DNA from: Synechococcus sp. HJ21-Hayes
GTDB taxonomy: Bacteria; Cyanobacteriota; Cyanobacteriia; PCC-6307; Cyanobiaceae
Length of the DNA stretch: 64,000 bases
Reading direction: 5' to 3'
NCBI RefSeq assembly: GCF_024345835.1
Contig: NZ_JAGQBW010000009.1
Location: 62,001-126,000, forward strand
Part shown: positions 1-9,402 of the stretch, one piece after another
Numbering within the stretch: position 1 is the stretch's first letter
How the letters are laid out: each line of letters starts with the position of its first letter
Notes under the pieces: generated by a model
Told to the model about the DNA's origin: nothing
What the model saw: the letters and a program-made list of their open reading frames with translations, nothing else
The model's database searches: none
Translations under genes and position numbers: made by a program

Positions 1-1
1 G

Positions 2-634
2 GATGGCGATCCTGGCAATCGCGACCTAGTGGATCATCTGCTCGCCGAACAGGGACAGATCAACCGCTATGTGGAAGCCATTGACCAACTCGCAGACACC
101 CCCCTGCTGCTGGCAACGGACGCCAGCAATCCACCGCTGCTGCTGCCTCCATCCCTGGGGGAGGCCAGTGGCCAATCCCTCACCAGCAGCTTGATGCCGC
201 TGTTGCAGCGGGCCGTCGCCACCGCGGCCCTGCAGGGTCGCCCCTGGCAAGCACCGGACAACATCCCGGCCTGGCAGGGGGATGGCGGCGCCGTGACCGA
301 AATCGTGGCCAACCTGCTCGAGAACGCCTTCCGCTACAGCGCCGCTGGCGGTGCCGTGGGCCTGCACTGCCAGAGCGGTTCACCGATCAGCATCTGCGTG
401 TGGGATGAGGGCCCGGAGATCCCGGCCGCAGAACGGGATCACATCTTTGAAAAAGGTGTGCGCGGCAGCACGGGACAACACCGGGACGGCAGTGGCCTTG
501 GCCTGGCCCTGGCGCTGGACCTAGCCCAGCGCCTCGGCGGTGACCTGCGCCTGATCTGCCCGCCACGGGCCGTGGATGCAGCTCTGCCGAGCCAGGGCAA
601 TGCCTTTCGGCTCACCCTGCCCAGCCAGCCCTAA
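2..634 (+). CDS. Sensor histidine kinase, C-terminal part (5' end outside window)
   Basis: The reading frame is open from the first bases of the window, so the gene begins upstream; about 210 residues are visible. They form the HATPase_c domain of a two-component sensor kinase. The N box (EIVANLLENAFRYS) lies near bases 298-340, the G1 region (VWDEGPEIP) near 400-426 and the G2 box (GSGLGLALAL) near 490-520. The phospho-accepting H box and any sensor domain are not visible and would lie upstream. An internal GTG at 29 is not a credible start because it would cut into the domain. The gene ends 7 bp from the convergent cobS stop. The signal sensed and the partner regulator cannot be told from this fragment. 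Confidence 0.85.
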   Translation, partial: DGDPGNRDLVDHLLAEQGQINRYVEAIDQLADTPLLLATDASNPPLLLPPSLGEASGQSLTSSLMPLLQRAVATAALQGRPWQAPDNIPAWQGDGGAVTEIVANLLENAFRYSAAGGAVGLHCQSGSPISICVWDEGPEIPAAERDHIFEKGVRGSTGQHRDGSGLGLALALDLAQRLGGDLRLICPPRAVDAALPSQGNAFRLTLPSQP

Positions 635-641
635 CGCGGCG

Positions 642-1433
642 CTAGCCAACCCAAAGGCGCACCAACGCCAGCAGCAGCAGGGTCCAGCTGGTGGTCCATT
701 CCACGCAGGCGCCATAGGTGTCGCCGCTGTGGCCGCCAAGACGCTGGCCCAGCCGGTAGGGCACCAGCAGTGCTGGGATACCTCCCAACCAGCCAAGCCA
801 GCACCACGGGCCCCTGCCCAGCCCCAGGGCCAGCCCGGCCAGCAGCCCCAGTAGCAGCAGGGCCGGCGCCAACTCCGCCGCGAGGCCCTGCCAGTGGCGG
901 CGATGGAACCCGGCGGTGCCAGGGGTCTTGCCCTGATCGCGCAGGTAGGGGAAGGACTGAATGGCAATCAGAGGCGCAATGCGCCCCCACACCGCCGCCC
1001 ACACCAGCGCCCAGGGGGCCGCTACCGCCAGGGCCGCCAGGGCCGCACAGCGCAGCAGCAGCACCTGCACCAGGGCCTGCACCCCACTGGCGCCAACCCG
1101 GCTGTCGTCCATGGCTTCAAGGCAGCGCTCCTGGCCCGCCGCCAGGCCATCGGCCGTGTCCATCACCCCATCGAGGTGCAGACCGCCGCTGATCCAGATC
1201 CCGAAGGCCAACACCAACGCCACCTGGGCCAACAGCCCCAGGCGCCCCTCCCCCAGGCGCCACAGCAGCGCCTCCAGCCCACCGATCACGGCCCCAACCC
1301 AAGGGGCAAAACGGGCGATGCGTTCAAAACGGGGCTGCAGCCCCGGCGGCAGCGGCAACACGCTGTAAAACACCCAGGCGCCGGCCAGATCGGCAAGCCA
1401 GGCCGGCTGGGCGTGCACACGCGAGGGGGCCAT
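642..1433 (-). CDS. cobS: Adenosylcobinamide-GDP ribazoletransferase (cobalamin synthase)
   Basis: CobS joins alpha-ribazole (or its phosphate) to adenosylcobinamide-GDP in the last steps of (pseudo)cobalamin synthesis, in the inner membrane. The 263-residue product has the family signature [14 protein letters not shown] at residues 83-96, the conserved region DDSRVGASG shortly after, and [10 protein letters not shown] near the C-terminus, separated by several hydrophobic segments. An upstream in-frame ATG at 1487 would add 18 residues. The ATG at 1433 is preferred because family members begin shortly before the first helix. It is divergent from tgt with about 90 bp between starts, and convergent with the histidine kinase. 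Confidence 0.93.
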   Translation of the reverse strand: MAPSRVHAQPAWLADLAGAWVFYSVLPLPPGLQPRFERIARFAPWVGAVIGGLEALLWRLGEGRLGLLAQVALVLAFGIWISGGLHLDGVMDTADGLAAGQERCLEAMDDSRVGASGVQALVQVLLLRCAALAALAVAAPWALVWAAVWGRIAPLIAIQSFPYLRDQGKTPGTAGFHRRHWQGLAAELAPALLLLGLLAGLALGLGRGPWCWLGWLGGIPALLVPYRLGQRLGGHSGDTYGACVEWTTSWTLLLLALVRLWVG

Positions 1434-1522
1434 GGGCACGGACAACGGGAACCAAAACGCCTGGTGGAATCCTGCCGCGGCCGGCACCTAGGTTCCAACC
1501 ATCACCCGGCGCGGCCGCCTCG

Positions 1523-2644
1523 ATGCCGTTTCAGTTCGAGATCACGGCCCAGTGCAGCCGCACCCGGGCCCGCTGCGGCTGCTTCCACACCCCCCATGGC
1601 GTGGTCACAACGCCCAGGTTCATGCCGGTGGGCACCCTGGCCACGGTGAAGGGCGTCACGGCGGATCAACTGCGCGCCACCGGCGCCCAGATGGTGCTCT
1701 CCAACACCTATCACCTGCATCTGCAGCCGGGCGAGCAGATCGTGGCGGATGCCGGTGGATTGCACCGCTTCATGGGCTGGAGCGGCCCGATGCTCACCGA
1801 TTCCGGCGGCTTCCAGGTGTTCAGCCTGGGCGATATCAACACGATCAACGACCACGGCGTGGTGTTCCGCTCGCCGCGGGACGGCGCCCGGATCGAGCTC
1901 ACCCCCGAGCGCTCGATGGCGATCCAGATGGCCCTGGGAGCCGATGTGGCCATGGCCTTCGACCAGTGCCCCCCCTACCCCGCCAGCGAGGCGGACGTAG
2001 CCGCCGCCTGCCGCCGCACCCACAGCTGGCTGGAGGGCTGCATGGCCAGCCACACCAAGGCCGACCAGGCCCTATTCGGCATCGTGCAGGGCGGCTGCTT
2101 CCCCCACCTGCGCCAGGAATCGGCCCGGGTGGTGGCCTCCATGGGCCTGCCGGGCATTGCCGTGGGGGGCGTGAGCGTGGGCGAGCCCGCCGAGGAGATG
2201 CACCGCATCGTGCGGGAGGTGGGGCCGCTGCTGCCGGAGGCCGTGCCTCATTACCTGATGGGGGTGGGCACCCTGCGAGAAATGGCCATCGCCGTGGCCA
2301 ACGGCTTCGACTTATTTGACTGCGTGATCCCCACCCGCCTGGGGCGCCACGGCGCGGCCCTGGTGGGCGGCGAGCGCTGGAACCTCAAGAACGCCCGCTT
2401 CCGCCACGACCACACCCCCATGGATGCGAGCTGCCCCTGCCCGGCCTGCAGCCAGCACACCCGCGCCTACCTGCACCACCTGATCAAAACCGAGGAGATG
2501 CTCGGGAAGATCCTGCTGAGCCTGCACAACATCACCCAGCTGGTGCGCTTCACCACAGCCATGGGGCAGGCCATTGCGGAGGGCTGTTTTGCAGAGGATT
2601 TCGCTCCCTGGGAACCGGAGTCTCCAGCCGCTCACACGTGGTAG
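1523..2644 (+). CDS. tgt: Queuine/archaeosine-type tRNA-guanine transglycosylase
   Basis: Tgt exchanges guanine at the wobble position of GUN-anticodon tRNAs for a queuosine precursor. The 373-residue product matches the bacterial family in length. It carries DSGGFQ at residues 93-98 (substrate-binding Asp), the catalytic FDCVIPTR segment with the nucleophilic Asp near residue 266, and a zinc site made of Cys304, Cys306 and Cys309 (CPCPAC) plus His335. No premature stop or missing key residue is seen. psbK follows 29 bp downstream on the same strand, an order known from picocyanobacteria, so the two may share a transcript. Confidence 0.96.
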   Translation: MPFQFEITAQCSRTRARCGCFHTPHGVVTTPRFMPVGTLATVKGVTADQLRATGAQMVLSNTYHLHLQPGEQIVADAGGLHRFMGWSGPMLTDSGGFQVFSLGDINTINDHGVVFRSPRDGARIELTPERSMAIQMALGADVAMAFDQCPPYPASEADVAAACRRTHSWLEGCMASHTKADQALFGIVQGGCFPHLRQESARVVASMGLPGIAVGGVSVGEPAEEMHRIVREVGPLLPEAVPHYLMGVGTLREMAIAVANGFDLFDCVIPTRLGRHGAALVGGERWNLKNARFRHDHTPMDASCPCPACSQHTRAYLHHLIKTEEMLGKILLSLHNITQLVRFTTAMGQAIAEGCFAEDFAPWEPESPAAHTW

Positions 2645-2673
2645 CGTCCGCCTCTAGATCAGTGAATTCCGGG

Positions 2674-2817
2674 ATGGCCGCCTACGCCCTGCAGACTCTG
2701 GCCCAGCTCCCCGAGGCCTACCAGGCCTTCGGCCCCCTGGTGGACATCCTGCCGATTATCCCCCTGTTCTTCCTGCTGCTGGCCTTCGTGTGGCAGGCCT
2801 CGGTGGGCTTCCGCTGA
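2674..2817 (+). CDS. psbK: Photosystem II reaction centre protein K
   Basis: PsbK is a small single-helix thylakoid subunit of photosystem II located near CP43. The 47-residue product has the family core [16 protein letters not shown], followed by one hydrophobic helix and the conserved end WQASVGFR. The N-terminal ten or so residues correspond to the leader that is removed in other cyanobacteria. The start ATG at 2674 has GGG just before it. The gene follows tgt closely and is followed by a strong hairpin terminator. Confidence 0.95.
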   Translation: MAAYALQTLAQLPEAYQAFGPLVDILPIIPLFFLLLAFVWQASVGFR

Positions 2818-2856
2818 GCTCCCAGCTCCCGCTGATTCCAGCGAAACGGTTCCGAG

Positions 2857-2886
2857 AGCGGCGTGGCCTTGGCAGCGCCGCTTTTT
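2857..2886 (+). terminator. Rho-independent terminator after psbK
   Basis: A perfect 7-bp stem (AGCGGCG at 2857-2863 with CGCCGCT at 2876-2882) encloses a 12-base loop and runs directly into T residues (2882-2886). It sits 40 bp after the psbK stop in the gap before the convergent glycosyltransferase gene, where a transcript end is expected. Confidence 0.8.
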
Positions 2887-2921
2887 GATGGGCACCTGAT
2901 GGCCGCTACCAGGCCCAGCCT

Positions 2922-3689
2922 TCAGCCGCGCCGGAGCACCTCCCAGGCAAACGCCGGCAGTGCCAGCATCCGCCGCCAGCGGCTCGGCTCCTGCAGCAAG
3001 CGGTAGAGCCACTCGATCTGCAGGCGCCCCATCCACTGCGGTGCCCTCTGCTTCAGGCCCGACCACACATCAAAACTGCCGCCCACACCCATCCACAGGC
3101 CCGGCTGGCCCTGATGCAGGCGCTGGATCCAGGTTTCCTGTCGAGGCACACCGAGGGCCACCAGCACCAGATCCGGACGCGCTCCCCGCAGTTCAGCCTC
3201 CAGGCCAGGCCACAACTCCGGCGCCTGGTAGCCATGGATGGTGAGCACCAGGTTCAGGCCGGGGATTTCGGAACTGAGCCGCTGCCGCAGGGTCTGCATC
3301 ACCTCGGGACTGGAGCCCACCAAGGCCACCTTCCAGCCATGACAGGCGGCGTACTCCAGCAAGGCGCGGGCCAATTCGATGCCGGGGCTGCGGCGCACCT
3401 TGTAGCCCTGGCGCCCCAGCGCCCACACCACGCCGGCACCATCGGGGATCACCAGATCGGCCTGGGCAATGGCGGCGCCCAGCTCCGGGTTGGCCCGGGC
3501 CGCCATGGTCATCTCGGCGTTGAGGGTCACGATCTGGCCGCCACCCCGCTGTTTGAGCTCCAGGGCAGCCGCGAACACGTTGGCGCTCACGGCCACTTGC
3601 ACCCCCAGCACCTGGGTGAGGCGCCAGGAGGGGGGCTGCTCTGCACCCGTAAAGCCAGTGCTGGTGGCGTCAGTCGCCATTAATGCCAT
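2922..3689 (-). CDS. WecG/TagA/CpsF-family glycosyltransferase
   Basis: The 255-residue product (start ATG 3689; ATG 3680 is equally possible) belongs to the GT26 WecG/TagA/CpsF family, which adds a hexosamine residue to a lipid-linked precursor in cell-surface glycan assembly. Family landmarks are the TLNAEM segment, the Asp-containing PDGAGVVWAL motif, the Rossmann-like strand KVALVGSSPEV and the conserved ALGVPRQETWI near the C-terminus. No signal peptide is seen and the end is basic, as usual in this peripheral membrane family. The open frame extends to 3920 but would run through the divergent neighbour. It is convergent with psbK and divergent from the GH15-like gene with about 55 bp between starts. 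The sugar and acceptor are unknown. Confidence 0.88.
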   Translation of the reverse strand: MALMATDATSTGFTGAEQPPSWRLTQVLGVQVAVSANVFAAALELKQRGGGQIVTLNAEMTMAARANPELGAAIAQADLVIPDGAGVVWALGRQGYKVRRSPGIELARALLEYAACHGWKVALVGSSPEVMQTLRQRLSSEIPGLNLVLTIHGYQAPELWPGLEAELRGARPDLVLVALGVPRQETWIQRLHQGQPGLWMGVGGSFDVWSGLKQRAPQWMGRLQIEWLYRLLQEPSRWRRMLALPAFAWEVLRRG

Positions 3690-3744
3690 TCGCCGGATGG
3701 GCCGCGCGAGAGAATCTATGGCCGGCGCCCGGCATCTCAGCGCA

Positions 3745-6700
3745 ATGACCCTCACCAGCGCATCCATGCCCTCCCTCGTGGCGCCCCTGGAGCTGAGTCC
3801 GGCTGAAGCCTGGGACCGGCTGCAGGCTCTCGACACCCAGATTGAGCGGGTGGTGCTGCAGCGCCAGCATCCGACTACCGGTCTGCTCCCCGCCAGCACC
3901 GCCCACACGGTGCATGGCAACTACGGGGATGCCTGGGTGCGCGACTGCGTCTACTCCGTGCAGTGCGTGTGGGGCCTGGCCCTGGCCCACCGGCGCCTGA
4001 GCGGTGCCACCACCCGCGTGTTCGAACTGGAGCAGCGGGTACTGCAGCTGATGCGCGGGCTGCTCAACGCCATGCTGCGCCAGGCGCCGAAGCTGGAGCG
4101 CTTCAAGCACAGCCTGCAGCCGCTGGATGCGCTGCACGCCAAGTACGACACCAACAGCGGCAACCCCGTGGTGCCCGACGACGGCTGGGGCCACCTGCAG
4201 CTCGACGCCACGGCCCTGTTCCTGCTGCAACTGGCGCAACTCACCCGCTCAGGGCTGGTGGTGATCCAGACGAGCCACGAGCGGGATTTCATCCAGAACC
4301 TGGTGTATTACGTGGCCCGGGCCTACCGGGTGGCCGATTACGGCATCTGGGAGCGGGGCGACAAGGGCAACCACGGCATGCCGGAGCGCAACGCCAGCTC
4401 CATCGGCCTGGTGAAGGCCGCCCTGGAAGCCCTGGAGGGCCTGGATCTCTACGGCCCCCACGGCAACGGGGGCTGCAGCCTGCACATCCCCCACGATGCG
4501 ATAGTGCGCCTGCGCCGCGCCCTCACCGGCCTGCTGCCGCGGGAATCCGCCAGCAAGGAAGTGGATGCGGCCTGCCTGTCGGTAATCGGCTACCCGGCCT
4601 GGGCCGTGGAGGACCCCCAGCTGGTGGAGCGCACCCGCCACAAGATCCGCACGGAGCTGGGCGGGGCCTACGGCTACAAGCGCTTCCGCCGCGATGGCCA
4701 CCAGACCGTGGTGGAAGACCACACCCGTCTGCATTACGAGCGGGAGGAACTGGCCCAGTTCGAGCACCTCGAATGCGAGTGGCCCCTATTTCTGGCCTAT
4801 GAGCTGGTGACGGCCTGCTGCGAAGAGCGCTGGGGCGAGGCCTGGAGCTGGCGCGAGCGACTCAGCAAGCTGGCCGTGGATGTGGATGGCGAAGCGCTGC
4901 TGCCGGAGCTGTATCTGGTGCCCAAGCAGTCGATCGCGGCGGAACGGCAACGGCCCGGTAGCCAACAGCGGGTCGCCAACGACAACGTTCCCCTGCTCTG
5001 GACCCAGAGCCTCACCTGGCTGGGGGATCTGCTGCTGCAGGGGCTGCTGCAACCGGACGACCTCGATCCCAGCGGTCGTCGCCTGGAGGCGAGTCTGGGC
5101 GCCGATCAGGTATTGGTGGCCCTGGTGCCGGCCAGCGATGCCATTGCCGCGGCCCTGGAAGCCGCGGGCTTGCCCGCCAGCCGTGCCAGCGAGGGCAGCC
5201 TGCGGATCGCCAGCTCCCGGGAGCTGGGGGAACGCATGGGCGCCGTGGGGGCCACCCCGCGCCTGGGGCCCGGCGGCATCCCGCCGATGCGAATGGAAAC
5301 CATGGTGACAGCCCGGCTCTACCGCCAGGGCGGCCAGACCCTGGCCTTTCTGCCGGCGGTGCTGGAGGAGGGCACCTTCTACCTCTCCGACGACCCGGAA
5401 CAGCTGGTGGACGCGGTGGCCAGCGAGATCAGCCAGCTGATGCGCCACTGGCGCGGGGCCGGTGCCCCCCTGCTGTTGATCCCCGTGGAGGAGGCACCCT
5501 TCCAGCGCAGCCCAGACACCTTCCTACGGCTCGGCGACCAGTTGCGCAGCGGCCTGCTGGGGGGCGTGCCCGTGCAACTGGGCACCCTCTCTGAGCTGCA
5601 GGACCAGGCCAACTGGGCTGACCTGCCGGACCACGCCCAGCCGAGCGGTGCCAGCGCCACCACCGCCAAACCCCTGCTGCGGGCGAGCATCCGCCACGAG
5701 CCACTCACCGCCGAGGAGGAACAGGAGCTCGAAGACACCCCCAACACCACCCTGGCCGAGCGGCTCTGGCAGAGCACGTCGCTGCCGGAGCAGGCGGAAG
5801 TGCTGGAGCAGCTGGTGCGGCGCCTGGGCCTGGGGGCTCGGCTTCAGGGGCCCAAGGGCAGGGGCGAAGCCAGCCTGGAGGCCCTGCTGGAGGAGATCTA
5901 CCGCCGCGCCCTGGCCGATGGCGATTGGAACGTGGTGCGGCGCTGCGCCGGCTCCATGGGGCTGGTGCACCCGCAGCTGGAGGATGCCCTCACCGACCTG
6001 CTGGTGCGCCAGAAGCAGGTGGTGGTGGGCCGCAACTACACCAACGACTCCCTGATCACCCAGCCCCAGGGCAGCCTCACGATCGCGGCGATGATCCAGC
6101 GCTTCAGCGGTGAAGACGGCCGGGAGTGGGTGCTACAGCAGGAGCTGCTCCTAGCCCTGGATGGACTGGCGCGCCAGTCGCCGGCGCTGCTGAGCGGCAC
6201 CCTCACCCTGCAACTGGGCCAGCTGCTGCTGCTGCTCACCAGCGAACTGGCCAGCGAGAGGGATCTGCCGCCCGACGACGCCTTCGAGGCCCTCTGCGAC
6301 GAGCCCCCCCACACCATCCGCCGCCGCCTGCGCCAGGTGATGGCCGATGTGGAGCACGCCAAGGCAGCGCTGCAGCGCAAGGAACAACTGCACGTGAGCG
6401 GCCGGGTGCGCTGGGAGGCCCCCGATCCCCTCGAGGAGCTACCCCGGGGCGGCGGCTGGCTGCAGCACCGCCAGCGGCTTGGCGCCCTGCAGCAGGTACC
6501 CCGCAACTTCTATCCCGGCATCTGGGACCTGCTGCACCACTGCCAGGGCCTGGTGATCGGCGACAAGCTGGAACGCCGCAACCGCCTGGAGAGCGGCCCG
6601 CTGGTAAGCGAAAAGACTCCCGGCGAGCGCAACTTCGCCAACCTGGTAGAGCACCTGCTCAGCAAGATCGAGGCGCCGGAATACCGCCAGCTCTGCACCG

Positions 6701-6948
6701 AAACCCTGATCACGCTGATGGCGTTCGTGGGCACCAATCCCCAGGTGCAGTTCAACGACTACCTCGCCCTCGACGTAGTGATCGGCCACGCCGTGCGGGT
6801 GGGCTGGCAACAGGAGCACCCGGAGCAGCCCAAGGAGCTCTATGGGGTCCACAAGGCCGATGCCTGGGAGCGCTTCTATGGCTGCTCACCAGCCCAGTGC
6901 CGCCGCTGGCAGCTGCAGGCCTTGCGGGAACTGGCGGAGGCGGGCTAG
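3745..6948 (+). CDS. GH15-related / phosphorylase-kinase alpha-beta-like protein
   Basis: A 1067-residue protein related to the glycoside hydrolase 15 alpha/alpha-toroid and to eukaryotic phosphorylase kinase regulatory subunits. The characteristic GNYGDAWVRDCVYS segment lies at residues 58-71, followed by the toroid region with NHGMPERNASSIGL and KEVDAACLSVIGYP. The C-terminal half has long helical stretches with no motif I recognise. Catalytic activity is unproven. In cyanobacteria these are usually annotated only as GH15-related, and a role in glycogen or glucan handling is inference. The longer open frame from 3469 overlaps the divergent gene and is rejected; ATG 3766 is an alternative start. 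The stop overlaps the convergent oxidoreductase stop by 4 bp. Confidence 0.85.
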   Translation: MTLTSASMPSLVAPLELSPAEAWDRLQALDTQIERVVLQRQHPTTGLLPASTAHTVHGNYGDAWVRDCVYSVQCVWGLALAHRRLSGATTRVFELEQRVLQLMRGLLNAMLRQAPKLERFKHSLQPLDALHAKYDTNSGNPVVPDDGWGHLQLDATALFLLQLAQLTRSGLVVIQTSHERDFIQNLVYYVARAYRVADYGIWERGDKGNHGMPERNASSIGLVKAALEALEGLDLYGPHGNGGCSLHIPHDAIVRLRRALTGLLPRESASKEVDAACLSVIGYPAWAVEDPQLVERTRHKIRTELGGAYGYKRFRRDGHQTVVEDHTRLHYEREELAQFEHLECEWPLFLAYELVTACCEERWGEAWSWRERLSKLAVDVDGEALLPELYLVPKQSIAAERQRPGSQQRVANDNVPLLWTQSLTWLGDLLLQGLLQPDDLDPSGRRLEASLGADQVLVALVPASDAIAAALEAAGLPASRASEGSLRIASSRELGERMGAVGATPRLGPGGIPPMRMETMVTARLYRQGGQTLAFLPAVLEEGTFYLSDDPEQLVDAVASEISQLMRHWRGAGAPLLLIPVEEAPFQRSPDTFLRLGDQLRSGLLGGVPVQLGTLSELQDQANWADLPDHAQPSGASATTAKPLLRASIRHEPLTAEEEQELEDTPNTTLAERLWQSTSLPEQAEVLEQLVRRLGLGARLQGPKGRGEASLEALLEEIYRRALADGDWNVVRRCAGSMGLVHPQLEDALTDLLVRQKQVVVGRNYTNDSLITQPQGSLTIAAMIQRFSGEDGREWVLQQELLLALDGLARQSPALLSGTLTLQLGQLLLLLTSELASERDLPPDDAFEALCDEPPHTIRRRLRQVMADVEHAKAALQRKEQLHVSGRVRWEAPDPLEELPRGGGWLQHRQRLGALQQVPRNFYPGIWDLLHHCQGLVIGDKLERRNRLESGPLVSEKTPGERNFANLVEHLLSKIEAPEYRQLCTETLITLMAFVGTNPQVQFNDYLALDVVIGHAVRVGWQQEHPEQPKELYGVHKADAWERFYGCSPAQCRRWQLQALRELAEAG

Positions 6949-7949
6949 ATCGGCTCCGCCAGGGTCATGCAGAGGCTGGGCTGTTCCACCGTGTGCTCCA
7001 CGCACTGCTCGATCAGATCCGCCAGCAACAGAGCCCGGGAGGCCTGCGGGCCATCGACCGCGGGCTTCTCCTCACCGCGCACGCACTGGAGGAAGTGCTC
7101 CAGCTCGGCCACCAAGGGATCCACCGGGGAGGTGCTCACTTCCTCGATGAAGCCATCGTTGCGGTAGAGCAGATCGCCGTGGTCGGCGCTGACGGACTGG
7201 TTGGTCCGCCGGTGAATCTGCAGGCTGCGGTTGAGGAAATCGGTTTCCACCAAAGCACTGCGGCAATGGGCACTGAGGCTGCGGATCTTGCGGTGGGCCA
7301 TCTTGCTGGCCGTGAGGCTGGCCACCACACCGTTGGCAAAGCCCAGGGTGGCGTTCACGTAGTCGATCGGGCCCTCGGCGCTGCGCCCGCCAGCGGCGGC
7401 CAACCGCACCACGGGGGCACCAGCCAGTTCCAGCACCAGGTCGATGTCGTGGATCATCAGATCCAGCACCACCGACACGTCGTTGGCCCGGTCGGGATTG
7501 GGGCTGTGGCGCCGGGCCTCCAGCACCACCACCTCCTCATTGGCTACCACCTTGACCAGCTCGCGGAAGGCGGGGTTGAAGCGCTCGATGTGGCCCACCT
7601 GCAACAGGCGACCTGCTGCCTCCGCCGCCTGGATCAGATCAGCGGCCTCCTCCTGGCTGGCGGCGATCGGCTTTTCGATCAGCACATGCACCCCGGCGCT
7701 GAAACAGGCCATCCCCACCCGGTGGTGCAGCAGGGTGGGCACGGCGATGCACACCGCCTCCACCTCCGGGAGCATCTCCTCATAGGAGGGGAACCAGCGG
7801 CAGCCGAACTGCTCCACCGCCAGCTGGCCGCGCTTGGAATCCGGATCCGCCACTCCCACCAGTTCGGCGTCGCGCAGCAAGCTCAGCACCCGGGCGTGGT
7901 GCCAACCCATGTTGCCGATTCCGATCACACCAACGCGGACAGGCTTCAT
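6945..7949 (-). CDS. Gfo/Idh/MocA-family NAD(P)-dependent oxidoreductase
   Basis: The 334-residue product opens with the dinucleotide-binding fold VGVIGIGNMGWHHARVL (residues 6-22) and has the family's substrate/cofactor motif EKPIA near residue 94. The C-terminal alpha/beta substrate domain follows (MIHDIDLVLEL; GRSAEGPIDYV). Members act on sugars, inositols or UDP-sugars. The substrate is not evident here, though a role in nucleotide-sugar or glycoside metabolism is plausible. It is not in an operon: 34 bp separate it from the upstream CNNM gene on the same strand, and it is tail-to-tail with the GH15-like gene. Confidence 0.9.
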   Translation of the reverse strand: MKPVRVGVIGIGNMGWHHARVLSLLRDAELVGVADPDSKRGQLAVEQFGCRWFPSYEEMLPEVEAVCIAVPTLLHHRVGMACFSAGVHVLIEKPIAASQEEAADLIQAAEAAGRLLQVGHIERFNPAFRELVKVVANEEVVVLEARRHSPNPDRANDVSVVLDLMIHDIDLVLELAGAPVVRLAAAGGRSAEGPIDYVNATLGFANGVVASLTASKMAHRKIRSLSAHCRSALVETDFLNRSLQIHRRTNQSVSADHGDLLYRNDGFIEEVSTSPVDPLVAELEHFLQCVRGEEKPAVDGPQASRALLLADLIEQCVEHTVEQPSLCMTLAEPI

Positions 7950-7983
7950 GGCGTTGGGATCACGGCGCTGCGATTATCGACGA

Positions 7984-9261
7984 TCAGGCGGCCTCCTCGG
8001 AGCCCCGGCGCGTGATCTGAACCCGGTCGATGCGGGGGCCGTCCATTGCCGTGATCACAAACTGATGGCCCTTCCAGCGCAGCATCTCGCCAGGGGCAGG
8101 GATGTGCTGCAGCCGCTCCAACAGGAAACCGGCCAGGGTGTGGTGCCCATCGGCCTCGGGGAGCTGCAGCCCCAGCTGGCGATTGAGCTCGAAGATCTCC
8201 AGATCCCCGGCTACCAGCCAACGATCGTCCTGGAGTTGCTGGAGGTCGTCTTCAGGGTTCTGGGGATCCTCCTCCTCCCCCACGATCTCGCTGTTGAGGT
8301 CGGCCACGGTGACCAGGCCCTCGGTGCCGCCGTGTTCATCCACCACCACCAGCAGGGGCTGGCCGCTGCGGATCACCGGCAGCAGCTCGGCCAGGGGGGT
8401 GATTTCCTGCACCTTGGTAACGGGAGTCACGTAGGGAGCCAGGGGCGAATCGCTTTGCAGCAACCCGCGGGCGATGGGCTCGGCCAGGCGGCGCAGGTCG
8501 AGCAGGCCGCGAATGTCGTCGAGGGAGCTGCCGATCACCGGGAAGCGGGCGTGATGGGTGGTGTGCACCGCCTCCATCAGCTCAGCGAACCGCACATCCA
8601 GCGGCAGGGTCACCATGCCGGAGCGGGGCACCATCACCTCGCGCACCTGGGTATCCCGCAGCGAGAACAGCCCCTCAAGGATGTTGCGCTCATCGGGCAT
8701 CAACCCGGTAACGCTGTCGGACTCGATCAGGCTTTCGAGCTCACCGGCGGAGATGGCCGGCACCAGCTCATCCCAGTTGCGCGGCAAGCCCAGCAGCCGC
8801 AACAGGGCATCCCCCAACCGCTCGAGCACCACCAGCAGCGGTGCCAAGGTGCGGCTGAGGGCTTCCAACAGGGGGGCCAGCTTCAGGGCCGAGGCCTCAG
8901 GCCGGTGCAGCACCCAAGCCTTGGGCACCAAACCGCCCACCAGGGTGGCCACCAGCACCAGCACCAGGAACACAGCCAGATCCAGCCAGGCCTGGGTGGT
9001 GGCGGGGCTGGAGCGGGCCCAGCGCTCCGCCAGGCCACGGCTCGTCCAGCCCAGGGCCACGAGGGCAAGGGTCATACCCAGTTGCGTGGCCACCAGGGCC
9101 CGGCGCAGACGCTGCTGCAGCCGGGCCACAGACCGGGCTCCGGGGTGGCCATCGGCCTCCAACAGCTGCACCAGGCTGGGGCGCAAACGAATCAGGGCGA
9201 ATTCCCCGGCGGAGAAGAACGCCAGCAGGGCCAACAACGCTGCCGGAGCCAGAAAGCGCAT
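7984..9261 (-). CDS. HlyC/CorC (CNNM) family membrane protein with DUF21, CBS pair and CorC domain
   Basis: The 425-residue protein begins with the DUF21 membrane domain (FFSAGEFALIRL at residues 15-26, several hydrophobic helices to about residue 190). A tandem CBS domain pair follows (region with REVMVPRSGMVTL and HARFPVIGSS), and then a C-terminal CorC/HlyC domain (VVDEHGGTEGLVTVADL and DGHHTLAGFLLERL). Such proteins are linked to Mg2+ or other divalent-cation transport, with CBS domains sensing adenosine nucleotides. Older labels call them haemolysins without evidence. tRNA-Met lies 40 bp upstream on the same strand. Confidence 0.92.
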   Translation of the reverse strand: MRFLAPAALLALLAFFSAGEFALIRLRPSLVQLLEADGHPGARSVARLQQRLRRALVATQLGMTLALVALGWTSRGLAERWARSSPATTQAWLDLAVFLVLVLVATLVGGLVPKAWVLHRPEASALKLAPLLEALSRTLAPLLVVLERLGDALLRLLGLPRNWDELVPAISAGELESLIESDSVTGLMPDERNILEGLFSLRDTQVREVMVPRSGMVTLPLDVRFAELMEAVHTTHHARFPVIGSSLDDIRGLLDLRRLAEPIARGLLQSDSPLAPYVTPVTKVQEITPLAELLPVIRSGQPLLVVVDEHGGTEGLVTVADLNSEIVGEEEDPQNPEDDLQQLQDDRWLVAGDLEIFELNRQLGLQLPEADGHHTLAGFLLERLQHIPAPGEMLRWKGHQFVITAMDGPRIDRVQITRRGSEEAA

Positions 9262-9301
9262 CGATCAGCAGCCCGGGGCTGAGGGGTGTGGGGAAGCCAG
9301 A

Positions 9302-9374
9302 TGGGGGTCGCGGGGATCGAACCCGCCTTAGGCGAATTATGAGTTCGCTGCATTCACCAGATTGCTAGACCCCC
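9302..9374 (-). tRNA. tRNA-Met (CAT anticodon)
   Basis: Reading the minus strand gives a complete 73-nt cloverleaf. The acceptor stem GGGGGTC pairs with GACCCCC, with discriminator A. The D arm has GCA/TGC, the anticodon stem GCGAA/TTCGC carries loop CTCATAA (anticodon CAT), the variable loop is CTAAG, and the T arm is GCGGG-TTCGATC-CCCGC. CCA is not encoded. The CAT anticodon fits elongator Met or the lysidine-modified Ile2 tRNA. The acceptor lacks the initiator-type 1-72 mismatch. Met elongator is preferred without certainty. Confidence 0.9.
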
Positions 9375-9402
9375 GCAGGCCGCAACCGCGGTGCTGCGTG
9401 GT

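Noticed and set aside
6126-8015. Plus-strand frame of 629 codons
   Set aside because: Runs across the end of the GH15-like gene and antisense through the oxidoreductase gene, both of which have clear domains.
7834-9282. Plus-strand frame of 482 codons
   Set aside because: Antisense to the CNNM/CorC protein; Gln/His-rich shadow.
9302-9374. tRNA-Ile2 (lysidine type) instead of tRNA-Met
   Set aside because: The CAT anticodon allows it, but nothing visible favours it; elongator Met is the simpler call.
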